In this document: one piece after another, positions 1 through 6,504 of the stretch
Layout of the letters: the number at the start of each line of letters is the position of its first letter
How positions within the stretch are numbered: the first letter of the stretch is position 1
Assembly: GCA_028704125.1 (NCBI GenBank)
Contig: JAQVLM010000190.1
Span: 1 to 6,531, forward strand
DNA length: 6,531 nt
Reading direction: 5' to 3'
Origin: Opitutales bacterium
Lineage (GTDB): Bacteria > Verrucomicrobiota > Verrucomicrobiia > Opitutales > JAFGAQ01
Notes under the pieces: generated by a model
Told to the model about the DNA's origin: nothing
Seen by the model: only the letters and a program-made list of their open reading frames with translations
Databases searched by the model: none
Made by a program: the position numbers and the translations under genes

Positions 1-207
1 CTCCGTGGGCCGGGGCGGCTCACGCGCGGATTGGGAATTGACCGGAGACACAATGGAACCGTATGTAGCCCGGAGGCTTACATATGGCTCGAACCGCGAG
101 GAGCGGGAGATGCGATTCGGATGGAAACTGCCCCCCGGATTGGTGTCGATTACGCGGGTCCGGAATGGAGTGCCAAGCCTTGGCGATGGCATCTTACGAA
201 GGAGTAA
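1..207 (+). CDS. mpg: 3-methyladenine DNA glycosylase (AAG/MPG family), C-terminal part, truncated by window edge
   Basis: The frame is open from base 1 to the TAA at 205-207 and gives the last 68 residues of a protein whose start lies to the left of the window. The translation opens with LRGPGRLTRGLGID and later has PRIGVDYAGPEW followed by KPWRW. These match the C-terminal landmarks of the alkyladenine/3-methyladenine DNA glycosylase family: the GPGKLT.ALGI segment, then PRIGI.YAG and PWRF. The family removes alkylated bases such as 3-methyladenine from DNA as the first step of base excision repair (EC 3.2.2.21) and acts in the cytoplasm. Members are about 190-220 residues, so roughly the last third is present. 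The catalytic glutamate lies in the missing part and cannot be checked. The gene converges on the flavoprotein gene, whose stop is 188 bases further on. Overlapping ATG-started frames in this stretch have no recognisable content and are taken as shadows. Motif recognition was by eye. Confidence 0.86.
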   Translation, partial: LRGPGRLTRGLGIDRRHNGTVCSPEAYIWLEPRGAGDAIRMETAPRIGVDYAGPEWSAKPWRWHLTKE

Positions 208-395
208 CGGGTAACGCTTGCAAAATGGGAATCAGATCGCATGCGGTGCATTTGACAAAGGCGTCCTGGGCGCCGTCCAACAAGTAGGGTTGCAGATATC
301 AGGAAACGGGGAGAGTGCCCTGGAAATACCCGTGAATGCACGGTCAGGCCAATTCCACCCCTTCTGGCGTTAAAGAATTTGAGTTTATGGTCCGC

Positions 396-809
396 TCAGA
401 GAGGACGGAATCGGGTTGGCTCGTGGTTGGTGTCCATCGTCCAAATCGCATATTCGCAGTTTGTTACCTTGAACACTTTTAACATGTCCCATCCTTTTTG
501 CTCGATCCATGGCTGCATGAAGGGGCGCGCTTCCGCGATTTCCTCCTTGAGCGTTTGATTCTCGGTGAACTCCGCATGTCCTTTGATCCGGACTTGGATT
601 TCCCCACTGTTGAAGCAGACCTCCACCCTCGGGTTTTGCCTGAGTTGCCGGAAGAGTGACTTGAAGTCACCGGTGTGGAAGATCAGTCCGGATTTGTCGG
701 CCCGGTACATGAGCAATCCCCGGACATGAGGTTGCCCTTCCTCGCAGGTGGCGAGGTGGCAAACCGGGTTGTGATTTATAAACGAGAGGATTTCTTCTGA
801 GTTGAGCAT
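396..809 (-). CDS. Pyridoxamine 5'-phosphate oxidase family protein (FMN-binding split barrel)
   Basis: This is a 137-residue single-domain protein with no signal peptide or membrane segment, so it should be cytoplasmic. The N-terminal helix (EEILSFINHNPVCHLAT) is followed by a strand-turn-strand stretch around GQPHVRGLLMY, then FHTGDFKSLFRQL and NPRVEVCF. This pattern is typical of small split-barrel flavoproteins that bind FMN as dimers. The C-terminal ARPFMQPWIEQ and WTMDTNHEP segments resemble a subgroup common in anaerobes and gut bacteria. The substrate is unknown. Such proteins are often called PNPOx-like or general-stress-protein-26-like, and true pyridoxine phosphate oxidase activity should not be assumed. 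I start at the ATG at 807-809 because family members begin just before the EEIL helix. An upstream in-frame ATG at 882-884 would add 25 atypical residues and begin only 27 bases past the preceding terminator, leaving no room for a promoter. No Shine-Dalgarno-like sequence is visible. The gene converges with the glycosylase gene and is separated from the xylanase gene by a terminator, so it is probably transcribed alone. Confidence 0.85.
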   Translation of the reverse strand: MLNSEEILSFINHNPVCHLATCEEGQPHVRGLLMYRADKSGLIFHTGDFKSLFRQLRQNPRVEVCFNSGEIQVRIKGHAEFTENQTLKEEIAEARPFMQPWIEQKGWDMLKVFKVTNCEYAIWTMDTNHEPTRFRPL

Positions 810-910
810 GATTGAGTTAGGGATTCGGGCTACGAATATGGCATTTTCAGTTGGAGAGCAAGCCTGCAGCGTCTCCCCAACCATACGCTTTTGACTGGAT
901 CCTCAGATGC

Positions 911-947
911 AAAAAAAAGAGTCCCGACTGAATGCGGGACTCTTTTT
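911..947 (-). terminator. Rho-independent terminator after the GH10 xylanase gene
   Basis: A perfect 13-bp inverted repeat (914-926 with 935-947, AAAAAGAGTCCCG against CGGGACTCTTTTT) encloses an 8-base loop. Read on the minus strand, it begins 24 bases past the xylanase stop codon and ends in a run of eight T (bases 911-918), part of which lies in the stem. This is a textbook intrinsic terminator. The plus-strand reading also ends in five T, so it could work both ways, but no plus-strand gene lies just upstream to need it. It insulates the downstream flavoprotein gene from xylanase transcription. Confidence 0.92.
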
Positions 948-970
948 GAAATACAACTCATCAACCGGTT

Positions 971-2587
971 TTAAGGGAAGGCGAACCAGGCAACCCCATC
1001 GTAGGACAATTGAGTCGAAGGAACCGTTGCCCTCAACACGTCTTTCTCCTGCTCATTGATGGTGAAGAAGTGGGATCCGGAAGGAGGTGCGAAGAAGCGG
1101 TATACCGGCTGAGCTCCGGGTATGGGGGCGGCGAGCACCCAAAACGCGATTCCTTCATAGTTGAAGATACTGGATGGATCCGCAAGCACACTGACCATTT
1201 CTTCCTTGGTTGCCGTGTAGAAATGGCTGCCCGATACACGGTTGAAGAGCCGGTATACGGGTGTCGAATTCTGAGTGTGATTTCCGATGACGTGGTGGGA
1301 GGGTCCCTCGTAGATCCATGTGCCGGAAGTATCCGCGCTGAGGGCGTCGAATTCTCCCTTTGTCACAGTGAAGAAATGGCTGTTGTTTGTGGTGCGGTGA
1401 AACCGGTAGAGCGGAATCGGAACATATGGATCAGTAGCCGTTGCAGGAGGAACAAGCGGGTCGGGCGCCACATTCATGATCGAGAAATAGGCGGGCTTCG
1501 GCTGGTTGTCCCGGTTGTAGACCATCGGATAATTGGTCCGGCCCCTCACTGGGAAATTGTTGAGCCATGAGTCCTGGTCGGTGATTCCCCAAAAGGTTAC
1601 GGTGTGGATGAAATCCTTGTATTCCAGAAACTTGGTGAACAAGGCCGCGTAGCGGTCGGCTTGCTGCTGCAGCACAGCGGGAGGAATGGTTTCCCGATAG
1701 GGGTTAAGAGAGTCCTGTAGCTCGAAACGGACGTTGATGTCGGCTCCGGTGTAGTCCCATGCGGTTGGGAGCACGTCGATGTCGAGTTCAGTGATCAGGA
1801 TCTTCAGTCCGGTTGACGCAAGATCGAAAAGCGTGGCGTTAACTTGTTCGAGGGACGGATAGCCGAGCTGCCAATGCCCCTGGATCCCGAGCGCGTCGAT
1901 GGGCACTCCTTTCGCCAGAAGTTGCCGGATATGGGCCAGAATACCGGCGCGCTTGGCAGGGTTTACCCAACTGTAGTCATTGTAAACCAGTATAACGGAC
2001 GGGTCCACTTCGCGGGCGGTCCGGAATGCGATCTCAATGAAATCGGGTCCGATGATTCGTGACCATGGAGAATCCCGCAGTGTGCCATCATCGTTGAAGG
2101 CTTCGTTCACGACGTCCCATGTCTGAATGCGACCCTTGTAGCGTCCCATAACGGTGCGGATGTGGTCCTGCATGCGGGCAATCATCTCATCCCTGGAAAC
2201 ATCCCGACCGGAGGCGTCCTTAAAAGCCGATGATGGGGTTTGGGAATGCCAAACGAGCACGTGCCCGTGCACCTGCATGCCATTGCGCTCCCCCCAATTC
2301 ACAAAGGAATCCGCTTTGCTGAAGTCATAACGGTTGATCGCCGGGTGCAGGCTTTCCCATTTGAGTTCGTTTCCGGCTACAATGAGGCTGCATTGACCCG
2401 TTACAATGTCACTCAGGACGGGGTCTTCGTTGACAAAGACCCTGGAGTCCAGTGCGGCTCCGATGTGAAAGGCGCTCCTGTATCCGTCACGCATCGAAAA
2501 CGGAGCCCCTGCGTTTGCCACTGAGGGGAGGATCAGGGCGGAAAGGGCTGTTGCAAAACAAGCTGTCGCGAGTTTGAGGGGTGTCAT
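971..2587 (-). CDS. Secreted GH10 endo-1,4-beta-xylanase with three C-terminal DUF5648 repeats
   Basis: The 538-residue protein should hydrolyse internal beta-1,4 bonds of xylan (EC 3.2.1.8) outside the cytoplasm. Residues 1-26 form a signal peptide (charged start, hydrophobic core, likely cleavage after VANA). Residues about 30-372 are a full-length GH10 barrel. Expected active-site landmarks are present: NELKWE (K76), HGHVLVWHSQTP (H109, W113), WDVVNEAFND with acid/base E162, GIQGHW (Q236, H238), ILITELDID with nucleophile E267, and TFWGITDQDSWL (W333, W341). No catalytic residue is missing. A Pro/Thr/Ala-rich linker (about 376-390) leads to three repeats of about 45 residues (391-434, 442-485, 493-538) with the pattern P-VYR-F...SGSHFYT....E.......Y-GVAWF, matching DUF5648. 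These may bind a surface or glycan, but their role is not known. The ATG at 2585-2587 begins an ideal signal peptide, although no Shine-Dalgarno-like sequence precedes it. The gene follows the GH35-like gene by 124 bp with a terminator-like hairpin between, and has its own strong terminator. Confidence 0.96.
   Translation of the reverse strand: MTPLKLATACFATALSALILPSVANAGAPFSMRDGYRSAFHIGAALDSRVFVNEDPVLSDIVTGQCSLIVAGNELKWESLHPAINRYDFSKADSFVNWGERNGMQVHGHVLVWHSQTPSSAFKDASGRDVSRDEMIARMQDHIRTVMGRYKGRIQTWDVVNEAFNDDGTLRDSPWSRIIGPDFIEIAFRTAREVDPSVILVYNDYSWVNPAKRAGILAHIRQLLAKGVPIDALGIQGHWQLGYPSLEQVNATLFDLASTGLKILITELDIDVLPTAWDYTGADINVRFELQDSLNPYRETIPPAVLQQQADRYAALFTKFLEYKDFIHTVTFWGITDQDSWLNNFPVRGRTNYPMVYNRDNQPKPAYFSIMNVAPDPLVPPATATDPYVPIPLYRFHRTTNNSHFFTVTKGEFDALSADTSGTWIYEGPSHHVIGNHTQNSTPVYRLFNRVSGSHFYTATKEEMVSVLADPSSIFNYEGIAFWVLAAPIPGAQPVYRFFAPPSGSHFFTINEQEKDVLRATVPSTQLSYDGVAWFAFP
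974..1417 (-). repeat. Three tandem DUF5648-type protein repeats at the xylanase C-terminus
   Basis: Residues 391-538 of the xylanase contain three copies of a roughly 45-residue unit spaced 51 residues apart. Each copy starts with a PLYRFH / PVYRLF / PVYRFF strand, continues with NSHFFTV / GSHFYTA / GSHFFTI, then an acidic helix (GEFDAL, EEMVSV, EQEKDVL), and closes with YEG or YDG plus aromatic residues. The second and third copies have the canonical YEGIAFWV and YDGVAWFA endings. The first is the most diverged, with YEGPSHHV. The repeats are similar only at protein level and the DNA copies have clearly drifted, which suggests an old duplication. DUF5648 occurs at the ends of various secreted bacterial enzymes. 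Its function is not established. Confidence 0.85.
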
Positions 2588-2648
2588 AATATTAGAATCG
2601 TTAAGGAAGAACGGGATGGATACAACACGATACGTCCGGATTTCGAGT

Positions 2649-2688
2649 AAAAACGGCTGCGTCGGTGAAAAACAGCAGTCCCGTTTTT
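2649..2688 (-). terminator. Possible intrinsic terminator between the GH35-like and GH10 genes
   Basis: Read on the minus strand, this lies 23 bases after the GH35-like stop codon. AAAAACG (2682-2688) pairs with CGTTTTT (2649-2655). Inside that, GCTG (2673-2676) pairs with CAGC (2656-2659), leaving a 5-base bulge and a 13-base loop. The descending arm ends in five T. An AAGCC/GGCTT hairpin with a three-base loop (2695-2707) lies just before it. The bulge makes it weaker than the 911-947 terminator, so some read-through into the xylanase gene is plausible. A short alternative pairing, AAAAAC with GTTTTT, is also possible. Confidence 0.5.
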
Positions 2689-2711
2689 CTATTCAAGCCA
2701 AAGGCTTTCCG

Positions 2712-4352
2712 TCAGTAGGAGTAGAGTTTGACCCTTTGTATGGAAAACATGCCGGGGACCAGCCGGATGTGGCGGCCTTGGTGAGTCTGGTCTCCATTCA
2801 GCCATAGCGTGTTCTTCCATTGTCCATCCGTGAACGTGCCTTCCTCTGCTTCGACAATTCCGATTTTCGTGCCAGGTTCGAGGGATTGGAAGGTGACTGT
2901 TAATCCCATACCGGCGAACAGGAACTCCTTGTCGCCGGTTTGAATAACGAGCCCGCCGGCTGGAAGCCGTTCGGCAGAGGAGCGGTCACCCGCTTCGTTG
3001 ATGACCCCATCCGCCAGAGATGGTGGGAGGGCATACTCAAAGGCGACGTTGATTTCGATGCCGTCCATCCGGAATTGGAGGGGCTGGAGCTGCCGTTCAC
3101 TCTCGCGAAGGAGCCCCCGGATGGTTCCTTTTGCCTGTGCCTGAATGATGAGCGGTTCGAGTTGTTCGATGATTCCGTAACTTTGGGACAGGAGCGTTTT
3201 CGCCTGTCCTGTGATCGATTCGATTCCGAACGGATTGAATCCGATGGCAGCATGCTCCGCGAAGGCGTAGAGCGCATTAACAGAGGCATCGTTGTTGCGG
3301 AGGGCTTCCGGAATGAACAGCGGGTTGTCGCTCCGGGCATACTCCCGGGTCCAACGTACGAAGTCGGGGAAGTAGATGTCCGGGGAAATGAAATCGATCG
3401 ATGGTGCCGCGGCTTTCCAGATGTCAATAAGGTGGGGCAGTGGTCCCGCGCCCACATATTGTCCCGGTTGGTAGCCGGGGCGTATAAGTGCGGCGTTCAC
3501 AAACATCGGAAGCTCATACTCCGCCTTGCCAGCGGATGCGACTCTATCCGTATATCGGGCAAAGTGGAAAGCCATGAAGACCTCTTCGGCATGCGGTGAG
3601 TCTCCGAATACTTCTCTCCAGGTTCCATTGCCGGGGCATCCTTGGGCACTCCAATCCCGCAGAAGCTTCGGCTCGAGGTTGTCCCGGTTTGCGAAAAGGT
3701 AGTCCATGAGGATTTGCGGGACTTCACTCGAATAGAGTTGGTTCGCGGTATCGCTGTAGCATCGGGCATGTTGGATCATCCCGATTTCGTTTTCGGGCTG
3801 GACCATGATAACGGTTTGCTCCGCTTCGTCTATCTCGCGGATGTGTCGCATCAAGGCCGCAAATGCTTTGGCATCCGCTTTGGCCCCCTCCTCATGGAAC
3901 GGGGCGAGAATCTCCAGCGCATTGCCGTTGCGATCGCGGCATCTGGGAAATCGATCCGTGTCTTTTTTGACCCACTCCGGAGCGTAGCAGGACATGCTGT
4001 TTTTCCATGTGCCGAACCACAGCAACACCAGCTTAATACCGTGTTTTCTGGCATCCCGAATCAGCCCATCCACAAGGGAGAAGTCATAGGTTCCCTCGAC
4101 CGGTTCCATGCGATCCCAATACACAGGTGCGAGGACGGTGTTCAGATGGAGTTCCTTGAACCGGCTCCAGTATTGACCCAGATAGTCAAGGTTGGATGCC
4201 GTGGAATTGCCGAGTTCTCCGCCCCTGACCAGAAATGGTTTCTCATCGACCATAAGCTGAGTGGCAGAACCGTTCTTATGGAGTGCGGGTGATGCAGTGG
4301 CGGATAGTCCGGCCAATAATAAAACAGGGAGGAGGTAGATCGGATAGTTCAT
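2712..4352 (-). CDS. Secreted GH35-like beta-galactosidase with C-terminal DUF5597 domain
   Basis: The 546-residue protein starts with a signal peptide (hydrophobic residues 4-20, likely cleavage near 20-23), so it should be periplasmic or secreted. It is a clan-A TIM-barrel enzyme: GGELGNS (residues 44-50), then FKELHLNTVLAPVYWDRMEPVEGTYD in two consecutive stretches (65-90), the typical substrate-side start of GH35/GH42 enzymes. VQPENEIG supplies the acid/base (E189), and LFIPEALRN supplies the likely nucleophile (E349). SPDIYFPDF and GFNPFGIES match the subgroup that carries DUF5597, and residues about 400-546 form that beta-rich tail. Family knowledge points to removal of terminal beta-galactosyl residues, for example from xyloglucan or other hemicellulose oligosaccharides, but the exact substrate is inferred. 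I chose the ATG at 4350-4352 because it begins the signal peptide and gives the usual length. An upstream in-frame ATG at 4485-4487 would add 45 unlikely residues and hide the signal. No Shine-Dalgarno-like sequence is seen. Confidence 0.92.
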   Translation of the reverse strand: MNYPIYLLPVLLLAGLSATASPALHKNGSATQLMVDEKPFLVRGGELGNSTASNLDYLGQYWSRFKELHLNTVLAPVYWDRMEPVEGTYDFSLVDGLIRDARKHGIKLVLLWFGTWKNSMSCYAPEWVKKDTDRFPRCRDRNGNALEILAPFHEEGAKADAKAFAALMRHIREIDEAEQTVIMVQPENEIGMIQHARCYSDTANQLYSSEVPQILMDYLFANRDNLEPKLLRDWSAQGCPGNGTWREVFGDSPHAEEVFMAFHFARYTDRVASAGKAEYELPMFVNAALIRPGYQPGQYVGAGPLPHLIDIWKAAAPSIDFISPDIYFPDFVRWTREYARSDNPLFIPEALRNNDASVNALYAFAEHAAIGFNPFGIESITGQAKTLLSQSYGIIEQLEPLIIQAQAKGTIRGLLRESERQLQPLQFRMDGIEINVAFEYALPPSLADGVINEAGDRSSAERLPAGGLVIQTGDKEFLFAGMGLTVTFQSLEPGTKIGIVEAEEGTFTDGQWKNTLWLNGDQTHQGRHIRLVPGMFSIQRVKLYSY

Positions 4353-4390
4353 GCTGACGAATGGGGTAAATGAATGGATGACACCGTGTC

Positions 4391-4453
4391 GTGCCCTGAT
4401 AACGCCACACTGGATTATGATGCAGCAAAGGGCACGCTGTTCCCATGATGGGA
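4391..4453 (-). promoter_or_regulatory. Possible promoter/operator region of the GH35-like gene
   Basis: This lies in the 184-bp gap before the GH35-like start. A perfect 7-bp inverted repeat (GTGCCCT at 4391-4397, AGGGCAC at 4429-4435) has a 31-base spacer. Inside the spacer the minus strand reads CATAAT (4414-4419), five of six bases matching a -10 box, which would start transcription near 4407 and give a leader of roughly 55 bases. No good -35 box is seen. GGAACA lies 18 bases upstream of the CATAAT and matches only three of six. A second dyad, TCCCAT-G-ATGGGA (4441-4453), overlaps where a -35 or regulator site would sit. All functional meaning is inference. Confidence 0.25.
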
Positions 4454-4536
4454 CTGCAAATCCTGTTCTTGAGGACGTGGCATACAACGGCTCTCCCTAT
4501 GCTTCAGGCAACTGGCCGTTGCTCTCCAATGGGTCC

Positions 4537-6504
4537 TTATTTGGGACCCTGTTCACTGAATGCATCCCATCGGTAGCTTTGGGTGGAGAAGGGTTCGGTT
4601 CTCCACTCGAGATAGGAATCCGGATTGTCGATCGGATACAAACTCAGCGAAAGCAGGGAGTAGGGACCATTTTGTTGGCTTTTGCGGATTTGGTGGCCCG
4701 GGAATACGATGGCAATCCGGTTCAATCCTTGTTTGAGGATCAGGAGAGGATCCGCTACATATTGCGCAACCGCCTGAATGTGTGAATCATAAAGCATGGT
4801 GTTGCAGTCGTGGGCACCAGCCACGGGGCTGAAAACGTCCATCTCAATGACGAGTTCATCATAGTAGCCGTCGCCATCGAGGTCATTGGCCTGTTCGTGA
4901 ATGTTTCCCAGTATTTCGAGACTGACGGGTCGGAAGTCGGCGATCGAAAACGGGATGATGAGTCCTTTTTCTGTTTGGCTTGAGTCCATGGCAACACCGC
5001 CTTGATGGATCGACAGGCTGAGGAGTTCCCAGGGGCCGTCTCCTCCGAGCGGAAGAAGTTCAGCCCTCGGGAAATCCATGTGGATGGATCGAATCCCCCG
5101 CTCGGGCAACCGCACGTCTTGTCGTCGGTTGATCTGGTGGTTGGATGGATCGTCCGGATCCGCGAGCGTTAGCTCCACCGAATAGGAGCCGGGTGTGTTG
5201 ACCCTGACTCCGGCTGATACGCGCAAGGTGTCGGGATCGCCATCCTGATTCGTGTCGATGGCTTCGGAGCTGAAATCGCGGGTCAGTTGGATGCCGGGTG
5301 CCTGGAAATCGGTATAGAGGAAGGGTTTCGACTGAAGCACGATCCCGTCAATCGGTTTGTTCCGGTCATATAACTCAAGATGAACAGAAAAAGGTCCGTT
5401 GGCGTTCTTACGGTGGATTGCGAGCCCGTTAACGGAAAACCGGGGTGATTGCATGTCGCCGGTTTTGCCCATGAATCGTATGGGTTTCAGAAAGTCTACA
5501 AACGCTCCGGAGGCGTCGAGGACGCGTCCCTCAATCCGATAGGTTCCCAGTCGGGTGATTTGCACCCGGGGTTCGAGAAACAGATGATCGAATTTGTGAT
5601 CCCCATCCGCGTCTTGCCCGTAGGAGCGGATCCCACCGGAAAAGTGAGCTGAGGGTTTGAGGAACTGTCTGGCGGCTATCGGACGGGTTTCGTGGGTGGT
5701 GGTAGCGGCATTTCCATATGGATCCGTAACTGTCAAATATGCGGTATAGGGTCCATCGGTTCTTTGGGCAAACAGGATCGGGCCGGGAATGGGGAAGATA
5801 CAATGCTGTTTGCCTTCTTTCAGCCCGATTTCGCGTACAGAATCGAAGAGAAGGCGGTCGCCGGATCGCAATTCGAGACGTGCTTCACATGTGGATTTCC
5901 GTTCGGAGAGCAAAGAGGCCTTGATGGTCAGTTTTTCGATGGTACTGGCGTCCGGAAGGTAGGAAATGGATGAATCGGCGTCCGTGATCTTCATGAAGGG
6001 CCCTTCAAAACGCTGACTCGTAAGACTTGAAATCGGAATGGATAGTTTTCCGTCTCCAAAGGCTTCGAGGTTTGCTGCCGAGTGGAAGAGGAGTTCGACC
6101 GAACAGGATCCGCTGTGTCCGGTTGCGCGGATTTGAGGACCGCTGATCGTGAGCGGGATCTTGTGTTTTCCCGGCGGATTCGGGAGCGGAAGCAGGTTGG
6201 GAAGGGCATTCCGGAAGCTGTGACGAATTGCAGCCGGTAGGGTTTGATTGGATAGGGCGAGCTGGGCTTGTATCGAAACAAAGTCTGTGGTGTTCATTTC
6301 GATTGTGATTCCGAGTGCGTCCCAATAGCCATCGTCGTTCGCATCAACATGGCTCAATTCGACATTGCAGGTTCCCCATGGTAGAACATGTTGGCTTTTT
6401 GATACCGGACTGCCGTTTGCGAGCAATAGAGTGGCGGTCGTGAACCCAAGCAGAGCAAGGAGCCGGGATGTTATTCCGGATGTGCTGGATATCGCCCGTT
6501 GCAT
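4537..6504 (-). CDS. Large secreted protein of five tandem calcium-loop/beta-sandwich-like units, function unknown
   Basis: The 655-residue protein has an N-terminal signal sequence (R14, then hydrophobic residues 15-29) and no other membrane segment, cell-wall signal or recognisable catalytic domain. After residue 45 it consists of about five similar units of about 120 residues (46-177, 178-283, 284-402, 403-525, 526-645). A typical unit has an Asp-rich loop (D54-ANDDGYWD-type, D298, D417 and D541), a strand pattern DELVIEMDV / DTLRVSAGV, a G-Y turn with an L-x-D strand, a central strand before a G-xx-I motif, and a closing NGPYSLLSLSLY-type strand with GPF/GPY/GPW at 168, 251, 370, 490 and 613. 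The loops resemble EF-hand-like or thrombospondin-type calcium sites, so calcium-stabilised beta sandwiches are likely. Similar DGDGLYDYL...GPYTL modules occur in surface proteins of several phyla. Adhesion, glycan binding or a structural role are possibilities. The frame stays open to the window edge, so the start at 6502-6504 is likely but not certain. Confidence 0.85.
   Translation of the reverse strand: MQRAISSTSGITSRLLALLGFTTATLLLANGSPVSKSQHVLPWGTCNVELSHVDANDDGYWDALGITIEMNTTDFVSIQAQLALSNQTLPAAIRHSFRNALPNLLPLPNPPGKHKIPLTISGPQIRATGHSGSCSVELLFHSAANLEAFGDGKLSIPISSLTSQRFEGPFMKITDADSSISYLPDASTIEKLTIKASLLSERKSTCEARLELRSGDRLLFDSVREIGLKEGKQHCIFPIPGPILFAQRTDGPYTAYLTVTDPYGNAATTTHETRPIAARQFLKPSAHFSGGIRSYGQDADGDHKFDHLFLEPRVQITRLGTYRIEGRVLDASGAFVDFLKPIRFMGKTGDMQSPRFSVNGLAIHRKNANGPFSVHLELYDRNKPIDGIVLQSKPFLYTDFQAPGIQLTRDFSSEAIDTNQDGDPDTLRVSAGVRVNTPGSYSVELTLADPDDPSNHQINRRQDVRLPERGIRSIHMDFPRAELLPLGGDGPWELLSLSIHQGGVAMDSSQTEKGLIIPFSIADFRPVSLEILGNIHEQANDLDGDGYYDELVIEMDVFSPVAGAHDCNTMLYDSHIQAVAQYVADPLLILKQGLNRIAIVFPGHQIRKSQQNGPYSLLSLSLYPIDNPDSYLEWRTEPFSTQSYRWDAFSEQGPK
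4570..6369 (-). repeat. Five tandem ~120-residue protein repeat units inside the large secreted protein
   Basis: The unit boundaries are about 5974-6369, 5656-5973, 5299-5655, 4930-5298 and 4570-4929, in protein order. The Asp loops are at residues 54, 298, 417 and 541. The gaps of 244, 119 and 124 residues fit a ~120-residue period with one loop lost in unit 2. The G of the closing GPF/GPY/GPW motif falls at 168, 251, 370, 490 and 613. From the second motif on, the spacing is 119, 120 and 123 residues. The first spacing is only 83, so unit 2 is shorter or its boundary is misplaced. The units have diverged too far for the repeat to be visible at DNA level. Boundaries were set by eye and may be off by about ten residues. 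Confidence 0.75.

Noticed and set aside
330..343. CCGTG-AATG-CACGG hairpin as a terminator between the convergent genes
   Set aside because: The stem is only 5 bp and no T run follows on either strand (minus strand continues GTATTTCC), so support is too thin.
208..395. A small gene or structured RNA in the gap between the glycosylase and flavoprotein genes
   Set aside because: The open frames here are short, start inside the glycosylase gene and show no recognisable composition. I saw no tmRNA, RNase P or 6S-like landmarks, only a CGCATGCG palindrome at 238-245.
383..420. tRNA-like string (GGACGGAATCGGGTTGG) resembling the 3' arm of a tRNA on the minus strand
   Set aside because: It lies inside and just past the last codons of the flavoprotein gene (TRFRPL and stop), lacks the TTCGA core, and no acceptor, D or anticodon arm can be drawn around it.
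833..861. Promoter for the flavoprotein gene: TTGCTC, 17-base spacer, TATTCG (minus strand)
   Set aside because: The spacing is right, but each box matches only three of six consensus bases, which is near chance.
810..884. Longer start for the flavoprotein at 884 adding 25 residues
   Set aside because: The added residues do not resemble the family N-terminus and the start would sit almost on the upstream terminator.
1010..1570. Plus-strand frame of 186 codons opposite the xylanase C-terminus
   Set aside because: It is antisense to the DUF5648 repeats and to the end of the GH10 domain, and its Arg/Val/Gly-rich product looks like a by-product of the codon bias of the real gene.
2940..3599. 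Long plus-strand frame of 219 codons, and a similar one at 3642-4292
   Set aside because: Both run antisense through the GH35-like gene, whose minus-strand product has clear family motifs. Their products have no recognisable features, so they are shadows.
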